Position numbers and translations under genes: made by a program. The notes beneath the pieces are model-generated. The model was not told the origin of the DNA. It made no database searches and worked only from the letters and a program-made list of their open reading frames with translations. Of a stretch of 64,000 nt of DNA, positions 24,951-32,592 are shown piece after piece (position 1 is the first letter of the stretch; every line of letters starts with the position of its first letter). The stretch is from Cnuella takakiae (lineage in GTDB: Bacteria; Bacteroidota; Bacteroidia; Chitinophagales; Chitinophagaceae): contig NZ_MTFE01000010.1 of the NCBI RefSeq assembly GCF_001953305.1, positions 2,849,740 to 2,913,739 of the forward strand. Reading direction: 5' to 3'.

Positions 24951-24975
24951 GTCATGCCGAACTTGTTTCGGCATC
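24951..24975. repeat. GTCATGCCGAA-type palindrome, copy 1
   Basis: ATGCCGAA (24954) and TTCGGCAT (24967) pair across a 5-base loop. Related copies are at 52916, 57036 and 61968. Confidence 0.75.
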
Positions 24976-25016
24976 TCCAGCTATTAAAAAAGACCTGCTT
25001 TGATCAAATAGGATAT

Positions 25017-25058
25017 AAAATAGAATAGCCGCACTTACAAGTGCGGCTATTCTATTTT
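25017..25058. terminator. Bidirectional terminator
   Basis: Perfect 19-bp inverted repeat (25017-25035 with 25040-25058), 4-base loop, A/T outer ends, between the convergent mutS2-like and CBS genes. Confidence 0.9.
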
Positions 25059-25077
25059 ATATAAAAGCAGGCTTGCT

Positions 25078-25512
25078 TTACAATCCCGAATGCATATAAT
25101 CTTTCAATGAGCTAATGGTCTCAGCTTGCGCAGCAATGGTTTCTTTTACTACATCATTGATGGATACAATACCGGCAAGTGCACCGCTTTCATATACCGG
25201 CAGGTAGCGGATATTGTTTTCCGACATCAGTTCCATGCAATGTTCAATCGAGTCTTTGGGTGAGATTTTTGGAAAGTTGGTTGACATGATCTCCGATACG
25301 GGAGTGTCGGTTGAGGACTTGCCTTTCAGGATCACTTTGCGGGAGTAATCTCTTTCCGTCATAATCCCCTTCAGTTCACCATGCTCCATCACCATCACGG
25401 AGCCAATATTGTGGTTGGCCATGATGCTTAAAGCTTCCAATACGGTAGTGGCAGGCGCAACGGTTACGGTGTTGCGGCCTTTGCGGCCCAGGATGTGTGC
25501 GACACTTCTCAT
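25078..25512 (-). CDS. CBS-domain pair protein
   Basis: A 144-residue protein made only of two CBS domains, which bind adenine nucleotides and sense energy state. The repeats are VTVAPATTVLEALSIM...GIMTERDY and PKISPKDSIEHCMELM...GIVSINDVV. ATG 25512 (MRSVAHILGRKG) matches the usual start; upstream codons to 25572 are not conserved in character. No enzymatic partner in the same transcript; in other bacteria such stand-alone pairs regulate unknown targets. Confidence 0.85.
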   Translation of the reverse strand: MRSVAHILGRKGRNTVTVAPATTVLEALSIMANHNIGSVMVMEHGELKGIMTERDYSRKVILKGKSSTDTPVSEIMSTNFPKISPKDSIEHCMELMSENNIRYLPVYESGALAGIVSINDVVKETIAAQAETISSLKDYMHSGL

Positions 25513-25601
25513 TTGAATTTGTTTTATGGCAATAGGAATCAGGAATTTAATACATATAAATAGCCTTTGCAAATAGCTTGTGCTGAAAGGTTTAGATTTT
25601 T

Positions 25602-25632
25602 TTTGTTGGGAAATAGCTTTCCCCTACTTTCG
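25602..25632 (+). promoter_or_regulatory. Candidate tRNA-Ser(UGA) promoter
   Basis: TTTG at 25602, 19-base spacer, TACTTTCG at 25625 (one mismatch to TAnnTTTG), just before the tRNA. Confidence 0.45.
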
Positions 25633-25636
25633 CGCC

Positions 25637-25721
25637 GGAGAGATGGCAGAGCGGTCGAATGCGGCGGTCTTGAAAACCGTTGACTGTTACAGGTCCGGGG
25701 GTTCGAATCCCTCTCTCTCCG
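25637..25721 (+). tRNA. tRNA-Ser (anticodon UGA)
   Basis: An 85-base cloverleaf: acceptor GGAGAGA pairs with TCTCTCC, T-loop GTTCGAATC, 7-base anticodon loop CTTGAAA with TGA, and a long variable arm as serine tRNAs have. Discriminator G; CCA is not encoded. Confidence 0.95.
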
Positions 25722-25730
25722 CCCAAAATC

Positions 25731-25767
25731 AACAATAAAGGCCTGCACATCGCAGGCCTTTATTGTT
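25731..25767 (+). terminator. Terminator after tRNA-Ser(UGA)
   Basis: Perfect 16-bp stem (25731-25746 with 25752-25767), 5-base loop, ten bases after the tRNA. Confidence 0.85.
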
Positions 25768-25825
25768 CGCATGCCTTTGCAATACGCCGCTGCCAGCCTA
25801 ACTTGCCGCAAGCCCCATCCGCATC

Positions 25826-26839
25826 ATGTTCCGTTTAAACAAACAAATACCTTATCTGCTTTGGCTGCTGATCATCCTTTGTATAATGGTCATCGGCATC
25901 GTAGGTTTTATGATCCTGGAAGGGTACCGTTTTTTGGATGCGGTGTATATGGTGGTGATCACCATTACCACCATCGGCTACCACGAGGTGGCGCCTTTAT
26001 CCGATGCGGGCAAAGTGTTCAATATCCTCCTGATCCTGGTTTCCTTTTCTACCTTCACTTATGCCCTTGCCCGCCTTACGCAGTACGTGGTGAGCGGCGA
26101 GTTATCCAATTATTTTAAGAGCCGGAACATGATGCAGCAACTGGCAAATATGCAGGAACATGTGGTGATCTGTGGCTTTGGCCGCAATGGCCAACAGGCA
26201 GCTAAAACCCTGCGTGCCCAAAAGATTCCTTTTGTGGTGATCGATAAAAATGAAGGCAGCCTCAAAATTGGTCAAACCGACCAACCCGGATTGGTATACC
26301 TGCATGCCGATGCCACCGAAGACGAGGTGTTGATACAGGCCGGCGTGGAGCGTGCCCGTGCCCTGCTGGTAACCCTGCCCGAAGATGCCGACAATGTATT
26401 CATTGTATTATCAGCCCGATCGCTCAATGCCTCTTTGCGCATCATCAGCCGTGCTTCGCATGCAGGCGCTTCTGCAAAATTGTACAAGGCCGGCGCCAGC
26501 AACGTGATCATGCCCGATATGATTGGCGGTACCCATATGGCTACCCTGGTGTCCAAACCCGATGTGCTGGAATTTATCGATTTCCTTTCAGGAGAAGATG
26601 GCGAGTCCATCCATATTGAATCGGTGTCTTATGATAGTTTGCCCCAAACCATAAAAGACAAGCAGCTGGGGGTGGTGATGGATTGGAAAAGAACCGGAGT
26701 TAATTGTATCGGCATTAAAGACGCCAATGGCAAATTCGTAATCAACCCGCCTGCCACTACGGTGGTGCAAAAAGGCATGAAGGTGATTGTGCTGGGCACC
26801 CGTGAGCAGATATCGGAGATGAAGGCGAATGTTGGATAG
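25826..26839 (+). CDS. Potassium channel with RCK (TrkA-N/TrkA-C) domains
   Basis: A 337-residue two-helix K+ channel. TM1 spans about 8-31, the pore loop reads TTIGYHEV (48-55) and TM2 about 64-88; then a TrkA-N Rossmann domain with CGFGRNG (116-122) and a TrkA-C domain at about 250-337. The filter TIGY is preserved but the following GD of TVGYGD is HE, a variant found in some bacterial channels. It stands alone between two tRNA-Ser genes. Ligand not predictable. Confidence 0.88.
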   Translation: MFRLNKQIPYLLWLLIILCIMVIGIVGFMILEGYRFLDAVYMVVITITTIGYHEVAPLSDAGKVFNILLILVSFSTFTYALARLTQYVVSGELSNYFKSRNMMQQLANMQEHVVICGFGRNGQQAAKTLRAQKIPFVVIDKNEGSLKIGQTDQPGLVYLHADATEDEVLIQAGVERARALLVTLPEDADNVFIVLSARSLNASLRIISRASHAGASAKLYKAGASNVIMPDMIGGTHMATLVSKPDVLEFIDFLSGEDGESIHIESVSYDSLPQTIKDKQLGVVMDWKRTGVNCIGIKDANGKFVINPPATTVVQKGMKVIVLGTREQISEMKANVG

Positions 26840-26843
26840 GAAG

Positions 26844-26899
26844 GGTGATTGGTGAGTATTGAGTGGTGATTGGGTATTGGGTGTTAGGTATTGGAGCGG
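26844..26899. repeat. Heptameric array F (GGTGATT type)
   Basis: Units ggtgatt, ggtgagt, attgagt, ggtgatt, gggtatt, gggtgtt, aggtatt, ggagcgg, starting four bases after the channel stop. Confidence 0.7.
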
Positions 26900-26923
26900 A
26901 TCGGTTTCTAAATAAAACGATAC

Positions 26924-26953
26924 TTGGAAAATTGGCTGCAAATCCTATTTTTG
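26924..26953 (+). promoter_or_regulatory. Promoter of tRNA-Ser(CGA)
   Basis: TTG at 26924-26926, 19-base spacer, TATTTTTG at 26946-26953 (exact TAnnTTTG), 26 bases before the tRNA. Confidence 0.65.
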
Positions 26954-26979
26954 CAGCCCGCTATAATTAAGGTGCAATT

Positions 26980-27066
26980 GGAGAGGTGCCAGAGCGGTCG
27001 AATGGGACGGTCTCGAAAACCGTTGTATGGGTAACTGTACCGAGGGTTCGAATCCCTCCCTCTCCG
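26980..27066 (+). tRNA. tRNA-Ser (anticodon CGA)
   Basis: An 87-base cloverleaf: GGAGAGG pairs with CCTCTCC, anticodon loop CTCGAAA with CGA, T-loop GTTCGAATC, long variable arm. Discriminator G, no encoded CCA. Confidence 0.95.
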
Positions 27067-27067
27067 C

Positions 27068-27098
27068 AAAAAGGACAAGTATCGCTTGTCCTTTTTTT
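27068..27098 (+). terminator. Terminator after tRNA-Ser(CGA)
   Basis: Perfect 12-bp stem (27068-27079 with 27085-27096), 5-base loop, seven Ts. Confidence 0.9.
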
Positions 27099-27210
27099 GT
27101 GCCCCAAACGGTCCACTGTTGTGCTGGTTTGATTTTTTCTGTTCCCCAAGCTAAGTAGCTGCACTTGCAGTATTTTTCACCCATAGACCCCATCTCCTTA
27201 ACCAACCTGT

Positions 27211-28095
27211 ATGATCGAAGCCGTTAAGTTCTGGAATGAACCCAACAACAAATCGCATTGGGATTTTGAAATTGATACCGACTGGAGCCGTTTTGCCGAT
27301 ATGGTAAAACTTTCCGCAGCTGCCGTGAAGGCAGAAAAGCCACAGCTTACCCGTGTACTGGGAGGCATTTCGCCCATTGATGCCTCTTTTATCCATCGCC
27401 TGCAGCAGTATGATACACTTCGGGATATTGATGCGGTAGCTGTACACGGGTTTCCGCTCGACTGGAACCACTGGCAAATACACGAATGGCCCAGTAAGAT
27501 TGCCGAAATAGAAGCTGCTACCAACTTACCGGTATGGGTAACCGAAGTAGGCGTTTCCACCTTCGGAGCCGAAGAAGTGCAGGAGTTTGGCATCCGCCGC
27601 ACCGCCGAACTGTTGCGCGGCCGTGTACCTCGTATTTTCTGGTACAGCCTCTACGACCTGCCCCGTGCCTGGGAAGCTACTACCCGCCACAGGGAAGCGG
27701 AAGGTTCCTCTTACTACCGTCATTTTTATATGGGCATCCTGCGTGAAGATGGTACGCCCAAACTGTCGATGAAACATTTTGCCGATTACACCCCCGAGAT
27801 GGGCATTTGTCAGTGGTTCCACTTTGAAGACCACCGGCTGGACGAAGCGGTAGAATGGCTCAAGCGCCTGGGGGTACGTTACCTGCGCACCGGCCTGAGC
27901 TGGGCCGACTGGCTGCGGCCTGATGCGGAACGTTGGTTCGACCGGGTGATGAAAGCCATTGAGCCTTTCGACACCACGGTAACTTTCTGTTTTACACCTG
28001 AAGCAAAAGGCATTGCACCCCACCATACCAGCCCGCCACAAAACAACCAGGAGTTCGCCGACTTCTGCGTGGAAATGATGCGCAGGTATGCGTAA
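27211..28095 (+). CDS. Glycosidase-like TIM barrel, apparently circularly permuted
   Basis: A 294-residue protein with clan GH-A character (beta-xylosidase / GH39-like). It begins abruptly with the fourth barrel strand: VKFWNEPNN (acid/base E10), then AVAVHGFP (strand 6), PVWVTEVGVS (nucleophile E112, strand 7) and IFWYSLYDL (strand 8). Only after this, at residue 197 on, come segments that normally open such barrels: MGICQWF (strand 1), VRYLRTGLSWADW (strand 2), TVTFCFTP (strand 3) and EFADFCVEMMRRYA, which in ordinary members leads straight into the NEP strand. So all eight strands appear once, in order 4-8 then 1-3. No signal peptide; no upstream N-terminal half exists, since a tRNA terminator is there. 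Activity is inferred. Confidence 0.7.
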   Translation: MIEAVKFWNEPNNKSHWDFEIDTDWSRFADMVKLSAAAVKAEKPQLTRVLGGISPIDASFIHRLQQYDTLRDIDAVAVHGFPLDWNHWQIHEWPSKIAEIEAATNLPVWVTEVGVSTFGAEEVQEFGIRRTAELLRGRVPRIFWYSLYDLPRAWEATTRHREAEGSSYYRHFYMGILREDGTPKLSMKHFADYTPEMGICQWFHFEDHRLDEAVEWLKRLGVRYLRTGLSWADWLRPDAERWFDRVMKAIEPFDTTVTFCFTPEAKGIAPHHTSPPQNNQEFADFCVEMMRRYA

Positions 28096-28130
28096 GGGGA
28101 GCAAGTTTGCAACCGTCGAAAGGGAAGGAA

Positions 28131-28165
28131 GAACGACGGACCACTGACGATGGACGATGGGTCAC
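28131..28165. repeat. Heptameric array G, left arm
   Basis: Units gaacgac, ggaccac, tgacgat, ggacgat, gggtcac, 35 bases after the glycosidase stop. Inverted partner at 28251. Confidence 0.65.
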
Positions 28166-28250
28166 TCATAACTTAAGCAGTGTTTTTAGTTACAGTGTAA
28201 TTTGAACCTGTGCTAAGTATGAAAACTAAAAGTCGATTGTATACGGCTTT

Positions 28251-28285
28251 ACCCCGTCGTCTGTCGCCCGTCGTCTAACCCTCGT
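28251..28285. repeat. Heptameric array G, right arm
   Basis: Units accccgt, cgtctgt, cgcccgt, cgtctaa, ccctcgt. Reverse complement resembles the left arm, giving a large imperfect stem with about 85 bases between. Confidence 0.65.
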
Positions 28286-28326
28286 CTTCCAAAATCAAAA
28301 CCATTTCACCCGCTTACCTTTTTTCC

Positions 28327-29232
28327 ATGTCTTTATCCTGGGACAAACTGATGCGGCAGGGCAACTTTGCCGCTGCCTGGCAACTATCTGATGCTGATCT
28401 GGAAAAACGCAAGGGCGTGCCTTGCTGGCACCTGCCCCGGCATTTTCAATACATTTGGAATGGTGAAACGCTGGCAAATAAAATAGTATTGGTGCGATGC
28501 TATCATGGTTTGGGTGATACCATCCAGTTCATACGCTATATGCCCCTGCTGAAAAAGGTGGCCGCAAAAGTGATGGTTTGGGCGCCAGTTCAAATGATCC
28601 CGCTCTTACAACATGCAGCAGGTATTGATGAATACTGGCCCCTGCACGATGGGACCCCCGAAATGCCCTATGATATTGATGTGGAACTGATGGAGCTGCC
28701 GCATTATTTCCGTACAACACTCGATACAATTCCCAACGCCGTACCCTACCTCGATATAACTGCAAAACAATTTCCGTATACCAACCAGTTATTGAAAGTT
28801 GGCCTGGTGTGGCGTTCGGGCGATTGGGATGAAAGCAGGAGCCTGCCTTTTGCCCTGGTAAAACAGTGGGCAGATGTTCCAGGTGTTGCCTTTTACATTG
28901 TACAGGCTGGGGCTGAAAAAGCAGGCTGGGATGGAACACTCGGACAGCTTGCCGGCGGCAATGACCTGCTTGAAGATGCACAAACCATCAAGGGCATGGA
29001 CCTTGTTATTTCAACCGACACCATGGTGGCACATCTTGCAGGTGCATTGGCAGTTCCTATTTGGACCCTGCTACCTAACCCCTGCGACTGGCGGTGGATG
29101 GATCACCGCAACGATTCGCCCTGGTATCCTACCATGCGCCTTTTCCGGCAGGAAGAGCCGGGCATTTGGCAAACCGTGATCAATCAGGTAAAAGAAGAAC
29201 TGCTAAAGCTTACCCTTGCTAGGCATCGGTAA
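28327..29232 (+). CDS. Glycosyltransferase family 9-like protein
   Basis: A 301-residue protein like the C-terminal part of TPR/heptosyltransferase-type proteins. KIVLVRCYHGLGDTIQFIRYMPLL is the family opening, and GMDLVISTDTMVAHLAGALAVP with WTLLPNPCDWRWM is the nucleotide-sugar site. No TPRs are attached. It probably transfers a sugar onto a surface glycan or lipid. Its 3' end overlaps the convergent FrhB-like gene by 14 bases and carries an embedded hairpin. Substrate unknown. Confidence 0.78.
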   Translation: MSLSWDKLMRQGNFAAAWQLSDADLEKRKGVPCWHLPRHFQYIWNGETLANKIVLVRCYHGLGDTIQFIRYMPLLKKVAAKVMVWAPVQMIPLLQHAAGIDEYWPLHDGTPEMPYDIDVELMELPHYFRTTLDTIPNAVPYLDITAKQFPYTNQLLKVGLVWRSGDWDESRSLPFALVKQWADVPGVAFYIVQAGAEKAGWDGTLGQLAGGNDLLEDAQTIKGMDLVISTDTMVAHLAGALAVPIWTLLPNPCDWRWMDHRNDSPWYPTMRLFRQEEPGIWQTVINQVKEELLKLTLARHR

Positions 29233-29244
29233 GCTTTAGCTTTT
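29202..29244 (+). terminator. Terminator-like hairpin inside overlapping gene ends
   Basis: Perfect 13-bp stem (29202-29214 with 29228-29240) with a 13-base loop, then TTTT on the plus strand. It spans the last codons of both the GT9-like gene and the convergent FrhB-like gene, whose stops overlap inside the loop and right arm. Confidence 0.65.
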
Positions 29245-30601
29245 GCACCAGTTTGCCCAACTTGCCCCGTTGGTAAGCCAGGGCATGGTACATGGCCGCA
29301 GCCATACGTGCCCATTTTATATAGATATTGGGTTTGCCTGTCTTCCGGGCCAAATGAAAAAAGCGGTGGCTTCCTTCCGAAATCCAGTACCGCATCCGGT
29401 AGATCAGTTTTCGGTTACGGGTAGGCGTAAGGGCATCAGGTGGCAGTCGTTTGATGGGTTGTACGCCTTTATTGCCCCACGATAGGCGGTAAGCCATGCC
29501 TTCCCGGCGCTGGCGGAAACCTGCAGCCTGTGTTTGCACCACGGTGGCGGCATCCACAGGCGTAAGGTGCAGGTCGCCATGAGCAATGCCTTCTTCAATC
29601 ATTTGTTGAACCAGCGCATGCCTGATCACCACCACGTTATTGCCCCCGCTGTCGGAAGCATATGGTTCGATCCAAGCATCACCAAAAGAAATGTCCGCTG
29701 TTTCGCCCACTACATCATCGCAGAAGTTGCAGGCAGGGTTCATAAAATAACCGGCGCCCCAGTCGCCATCGGCAAGGTGCCACCAATCCTTATTTACACT
29801 GCTGCCGTCTTTCAATGTTAGCCGGGCATTGTACCAGTTGGCAGGTCTTTCGGGATGCTTGGTGCGGTAAGCAACCTGGGTCACGTCCTCTATCGGCACA
29901 TCCATCTGCCAGGCAAAGCTTTCCACGAAACGGGCGCTTTTCATATGCCCGCAGAAAAGGCCAAGGGTGTAAACGATCCGCTCCTGTAACACCGGGTCTT
30001 CCCTGCGCAGCAGGTGCACCGCTTTTATAAAACAGGGGATGCCTACAATGGCATACCGGCCAGGTACCTGCCTGATCTCTTCCAATATTTCGGACATGTC
30101 GATAGGGTAGTACCTTGACTGGGCACCCTGGTTGATGGCTTCCAGCGAGCGGGAAATACGGAACTTGAAAAAGCGGCCGTCTTTTTCAGGGTCGGCTGGC
30201 ACCACGTGTGCCACACCATCTATCAGTCCACGCCGCATCAGTTCGGCAGCAACCCAGCTTACCATTCCACCCGAACTGCCCTGCATCCGGAACCCGCCAG
30301 TGGCAACATAACCTATATAGGATTGGGTAAACCGGCCAATATAGCCGTCGGTATGCGGAGCCGCTGGGTAGCGTTCCGCAGCAAGCTCGTTTTCATTTTT
30401 TGCCGCAGGCGAAAAAGGGCAGGTAAGGGTAAACTGGCTGGAAGGTGTTTGCAAAAACTGCCTGCTGCCTTTGGGTTTCAATTGGCCATAGGGGTCAAAT
30501 TCCATTCTTGCTTCCAAAGCCTTGTTCTGGGCTACGCAACTGCCGCAGCCAATGCACAATCCTGACTTAATGATATCCTTAGGTGCGAGTGTTTCCTTCA
30601 T
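29219..30601 (-). CDS. Coenzyme F420 hydrogenase beta-subunit (FrhB/FdhB) family protein
   Basis: A 460-residue cytosolic flavin/iron-sulfur protein of the FrhB family as found in polysaccharide clusters. C16-xx-C19-xx-C22 in LCIGCGSC and a TCPFSP Cys further on suggest a cluster; GIPCFIKAVHLL, GLFCGHMKS, ACNFCDDV and DISFGDAW are family motifs. It overlaps the pyruvyl transferase start/stop by four bases (30598-30601), so the two are translationally coupled. No F420 genes are near. In this context it likely supplies reductant for modification of a pyruvylated glycan; that is inference. Confidence 0.82.
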   Translation of the reverse strand: MKETLAPKDIIKSGLCIGCGSCVAQNKALEARMEFDPYGQLKPKGSRQFLQTPSSQFTLTCPFSPAAKNENELAAERYPAAPHTDGYIGRFTQSYIGYVATGGFRMQGSSGGMVSWVAAELMRRGLIDGVAHVVPADPEKDGRFFKFRISRSLEAINQGAQSRYYPIDMSEILEEIRQVPGRYAIVGIPCFIKAVHLLRREDPVLQERIVYTLGLFCGHMKSARFVESFAWQMDVPIEDVTQVAYRTKHPERPANWYNARLTLKDGSSVNKDWWHLADGDWGAGYFMNPACNFCDDVVGETADISFGDAWIEPYASDSGGNNVVVIRHALVQQMIEEGIAHGDLHLTPVDAATVVQTQAAGFRQRREGMAYRLSWGNKGVQPIKRLPPDALTPTRNRKLIYRMRYWISEGSHRFFHLARKTGKPNIYIKWARMAAAMYHALAYQRGKLGKLVQKLKLTDA

Positions 30602-31689
30602 GCGTACTGGTATTGTTTGAGTTGCAGGGCTCTTTGTAAATAAGCCTGCGAGCTTTGGCGCAACTGCCCGATACGGTGCAACAGGTAGGGCGCAAGGGGT
30701 TGGGTAAGCGCATCTTCAAATGCGGTATAAGGACTGCCTTCGTGCACCAGGTGGTTGAGGCCACCCAGCTTGTCCATCAGGCTGATTACCTTGATGCTGC
30801 GATAGGGCGTGGCAGCACAGGCAAAGGGCCGGTGGTAGCGGAGCGCAAATACACAACCATGAAAAAAGTTGGTGATCACTGCGGCACTGTTGCGCATAAA
30901 CCCGTCAAATTCGATCGGGCCAGCTTCAATCCAGTGCTGATCGGCCCAATCGTTCCGGTAGCCGATGCTTACCAGGGGCAGTCCGCTGCGGCGGGCAAAC
31001 TCCTTTGCATGTTCGATAAAATGAGGTTCAAAATTATGGCCGTAAACCGCCAGGTAGCGCTCGGGTACCGGTTGGTCCGTATCGGGTGCACCGGGCTCCT
31101 CGGTCAGCAGGCAGGGATCCACTACCAGTTCGGGATCGATGCCGGTAGCACTTTGTACCAACTGGCGGCTGTTTTGATCGCGCACAGCAATCAGGTCAAA
31201 CTGCCGGAGCTTTTCCGCCCATTCTGCTCCAAGCCCCTGTTGTGCGGGGTAGCTGCCAAAGCTGGCTGCATAACTCACCAACATCTGGGTGTTGACGCCG
31301 TCGCCCCAAAAAAGGGAAGCGCCGCCATACCATGGGTGGAATAAATTCCATACTTCATCACTGCCCACCACTACCAGGTCGGATGGGGGCATTTGACCTG
31401 CATCTTCAAGCGGAAAGGGTTCGGAGCAGGGCATCTGTTCGAAAGCCTCCATAAAGGCGTTTAACCTTTTCCGGTAAAAGGGTCGGTCGGAAGGGGGGAC
31501 GGGTGTGGGCAATACTGGTTGCAGCCCGCATTTCAGCTCTGCAAACAATACCCTTCCCGATTGGTGCTCCAGCAAACGAACGGCTGCGCCTTCCTTTGCC
31601 AGGAAGCGAACCAGGTGCATGGCCTGCCAGTAACTACCATAATTAAAACTTTTGTGCAAAGTGAGTACGCCGATCTTCAGTGGGTTCAT
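30598..31689 (-). CDS. Polysaccharide pyruvyl transferase family protein
   Basis: A 363-residue GT-B-like enzyme that places a pyruvate ketal on a sugar residue from PEP. KIGVLTLHKSFNYGSYWQAM opens the domain; VVGSDEVWNL, YGHNFEPHFIEHAKEF, and AAVITNFFHGCVFALRYHRPF are the family's substrate-site motifs. ATG 31689 gives the standard start; an ORF to 31776 is longer but without support. It is the first gene of a two-gene transcript with the FrhB-like protein. Confidence 0.85.
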   Translation of the reverse strand: MNPLKIGVLTLHKSFNYGSYWQAMHLVRFLAKEGAAVRLLEHQSGRVLFAELKCGLQPVLPTPVPPSDRPFYRKRLNAFMEAFEQMPCSEPFPLEDAGQMPPSDLVVVGSDEVWNLFHPWYGGASLFWGDGVNTQMLVSYAASFGSYPAQQGLGAEWAEKLRQFDLIAVRDQNSRQLVQSATGIDPELVVDPCLLTEEPGAPDTDQPVPERYLAVYGHNFEPHFIEHAKEFARRSGLPLVSIGYRNDWADQHWIEAGPIEFDGFMRNSAAVITNFFHGCVFALRYHRPFACAATPYRSIKVISLMDKLGGLNHLVHEGSPYTAFEDALTQPLAPYLLHRIGQLRQSSQAYLQRALQLKQYQYA

Positions 31690-31839
31690 GTTTGCCGGTA
31701 TTTTGCGGATGGTGCCGGGAAGCTTTGCCCCGGCGGCTATTTGCCGGATGCAAAAGGCGGTCCAGCAGGGGTGCATGGATGGGCTTTATTATTGCAAAGC
31801 TTTGTAGCTGTACATTTTTACCTCAACCACCTTTTTCAA

Positions 31840-32442
31840 ATGACCACATTTATCCTGATCAGGCATGCTACCACCATCGATGTGGGTACCCGGCTTTCCG
31901 GCCGTAAAGAAGGTGTTGTGCTTACCGAAACCGGTGTGGCCGAAGCCGATGCCCTGGCGCAAAGACTTTCCGGTTTGCAGGTAGCTGCACTTTACAGCAG
32001 TCCCATGGAAAGGGCGCAGGCTACTGCAGCACCGCTTGCGCAAGTTTGGGGAAAAGAAGTAGCGGTGATGGAAGCCTTCAATGAAATTGATTTTGGCGCG
32101 TGGACCCAGGCTCAATTCAGCGGGCTGCATTCCGATCCACAATTTGCTTTGTTCAACCAGTTTCGAAGCCATACCCGCATACCCGGGGGCGAAACCATGC
32201 TGGAGGCGCAGTGTCGTATGGTGCAGGGGCTTCAACAATTAATGCAGCAGCACCCGCAGCAGAAAGTTGCCATCGTTAGCCACTGCGATATGATCAAGGC
32301 TGTAGTTGCCTATTACCTTGGAATGAGCCTCGATCACCTGCTTCGCCTGGATATAGAACCGGCTTCGGTTACGGTGCTCACCGTTTATCCTGAAACAACG
32401 CGTTTGCAATTATTAAATCATAGGGGAGCGGTGGTGTTGTAA
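31840..32442 (+). CDS. Histidine phosphatase (phosphoglycerate mutase-like)
   Basis: A 200-residue branch-2 type histidine phosphatase. ILIRHATT (R8-H9) holds the phospho-accepting His; SSPMERAQATA, EIDFGAWT and VAIVSHCDMIKA supply the remaining phosphate-pocket residues. I start at ATG 31840, where family similarity begins; the ORF is open far upstream. Substrate could be phosphosugar, phosphoglycerate or cobalamin-type ester. It precedes the inositol-phosphate synthase by 150 bases, but inositol monophosphatases are a different family, so a joint path is unproven. Confidence 0.83.
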   Translation: MTTFILIRHATTIDVGTRLSGRKEGVVLTETGVAEADALAQRLSGLQVAALYSSPMERAQATAAPLAQVWGKEVAVMEAFNEIDFGAWTQAQFSGLHSDPQFALFNQFRSHTRIPGGETMLEAQCRMVQGLQQLMQQHPQQKVAIVSHCDMIKAVVAYYLGMSLDHLLRLDIEPASVTVLTVYPETTRLQLLNHRGAVVL

Positions 32443-32592
32443 ACCAAGACAAAAAATTTACGGCAATAGAACGCTTTTCTTATCCTGCAAACCACTTTGC
32501 AACATGCAACCACAACCGAATAAAGGAAGGTGGTAACATAATTGCATGCAGCTAAGTACAACCTGTAAGCCCTCACCTTTAAATGCTTTTTC

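Noticed and set aside
8287-28285. Heptameric arrays as CRISPR
   Set aside because: Units of seven bases without spacers, varying between sites, and no cas genes.
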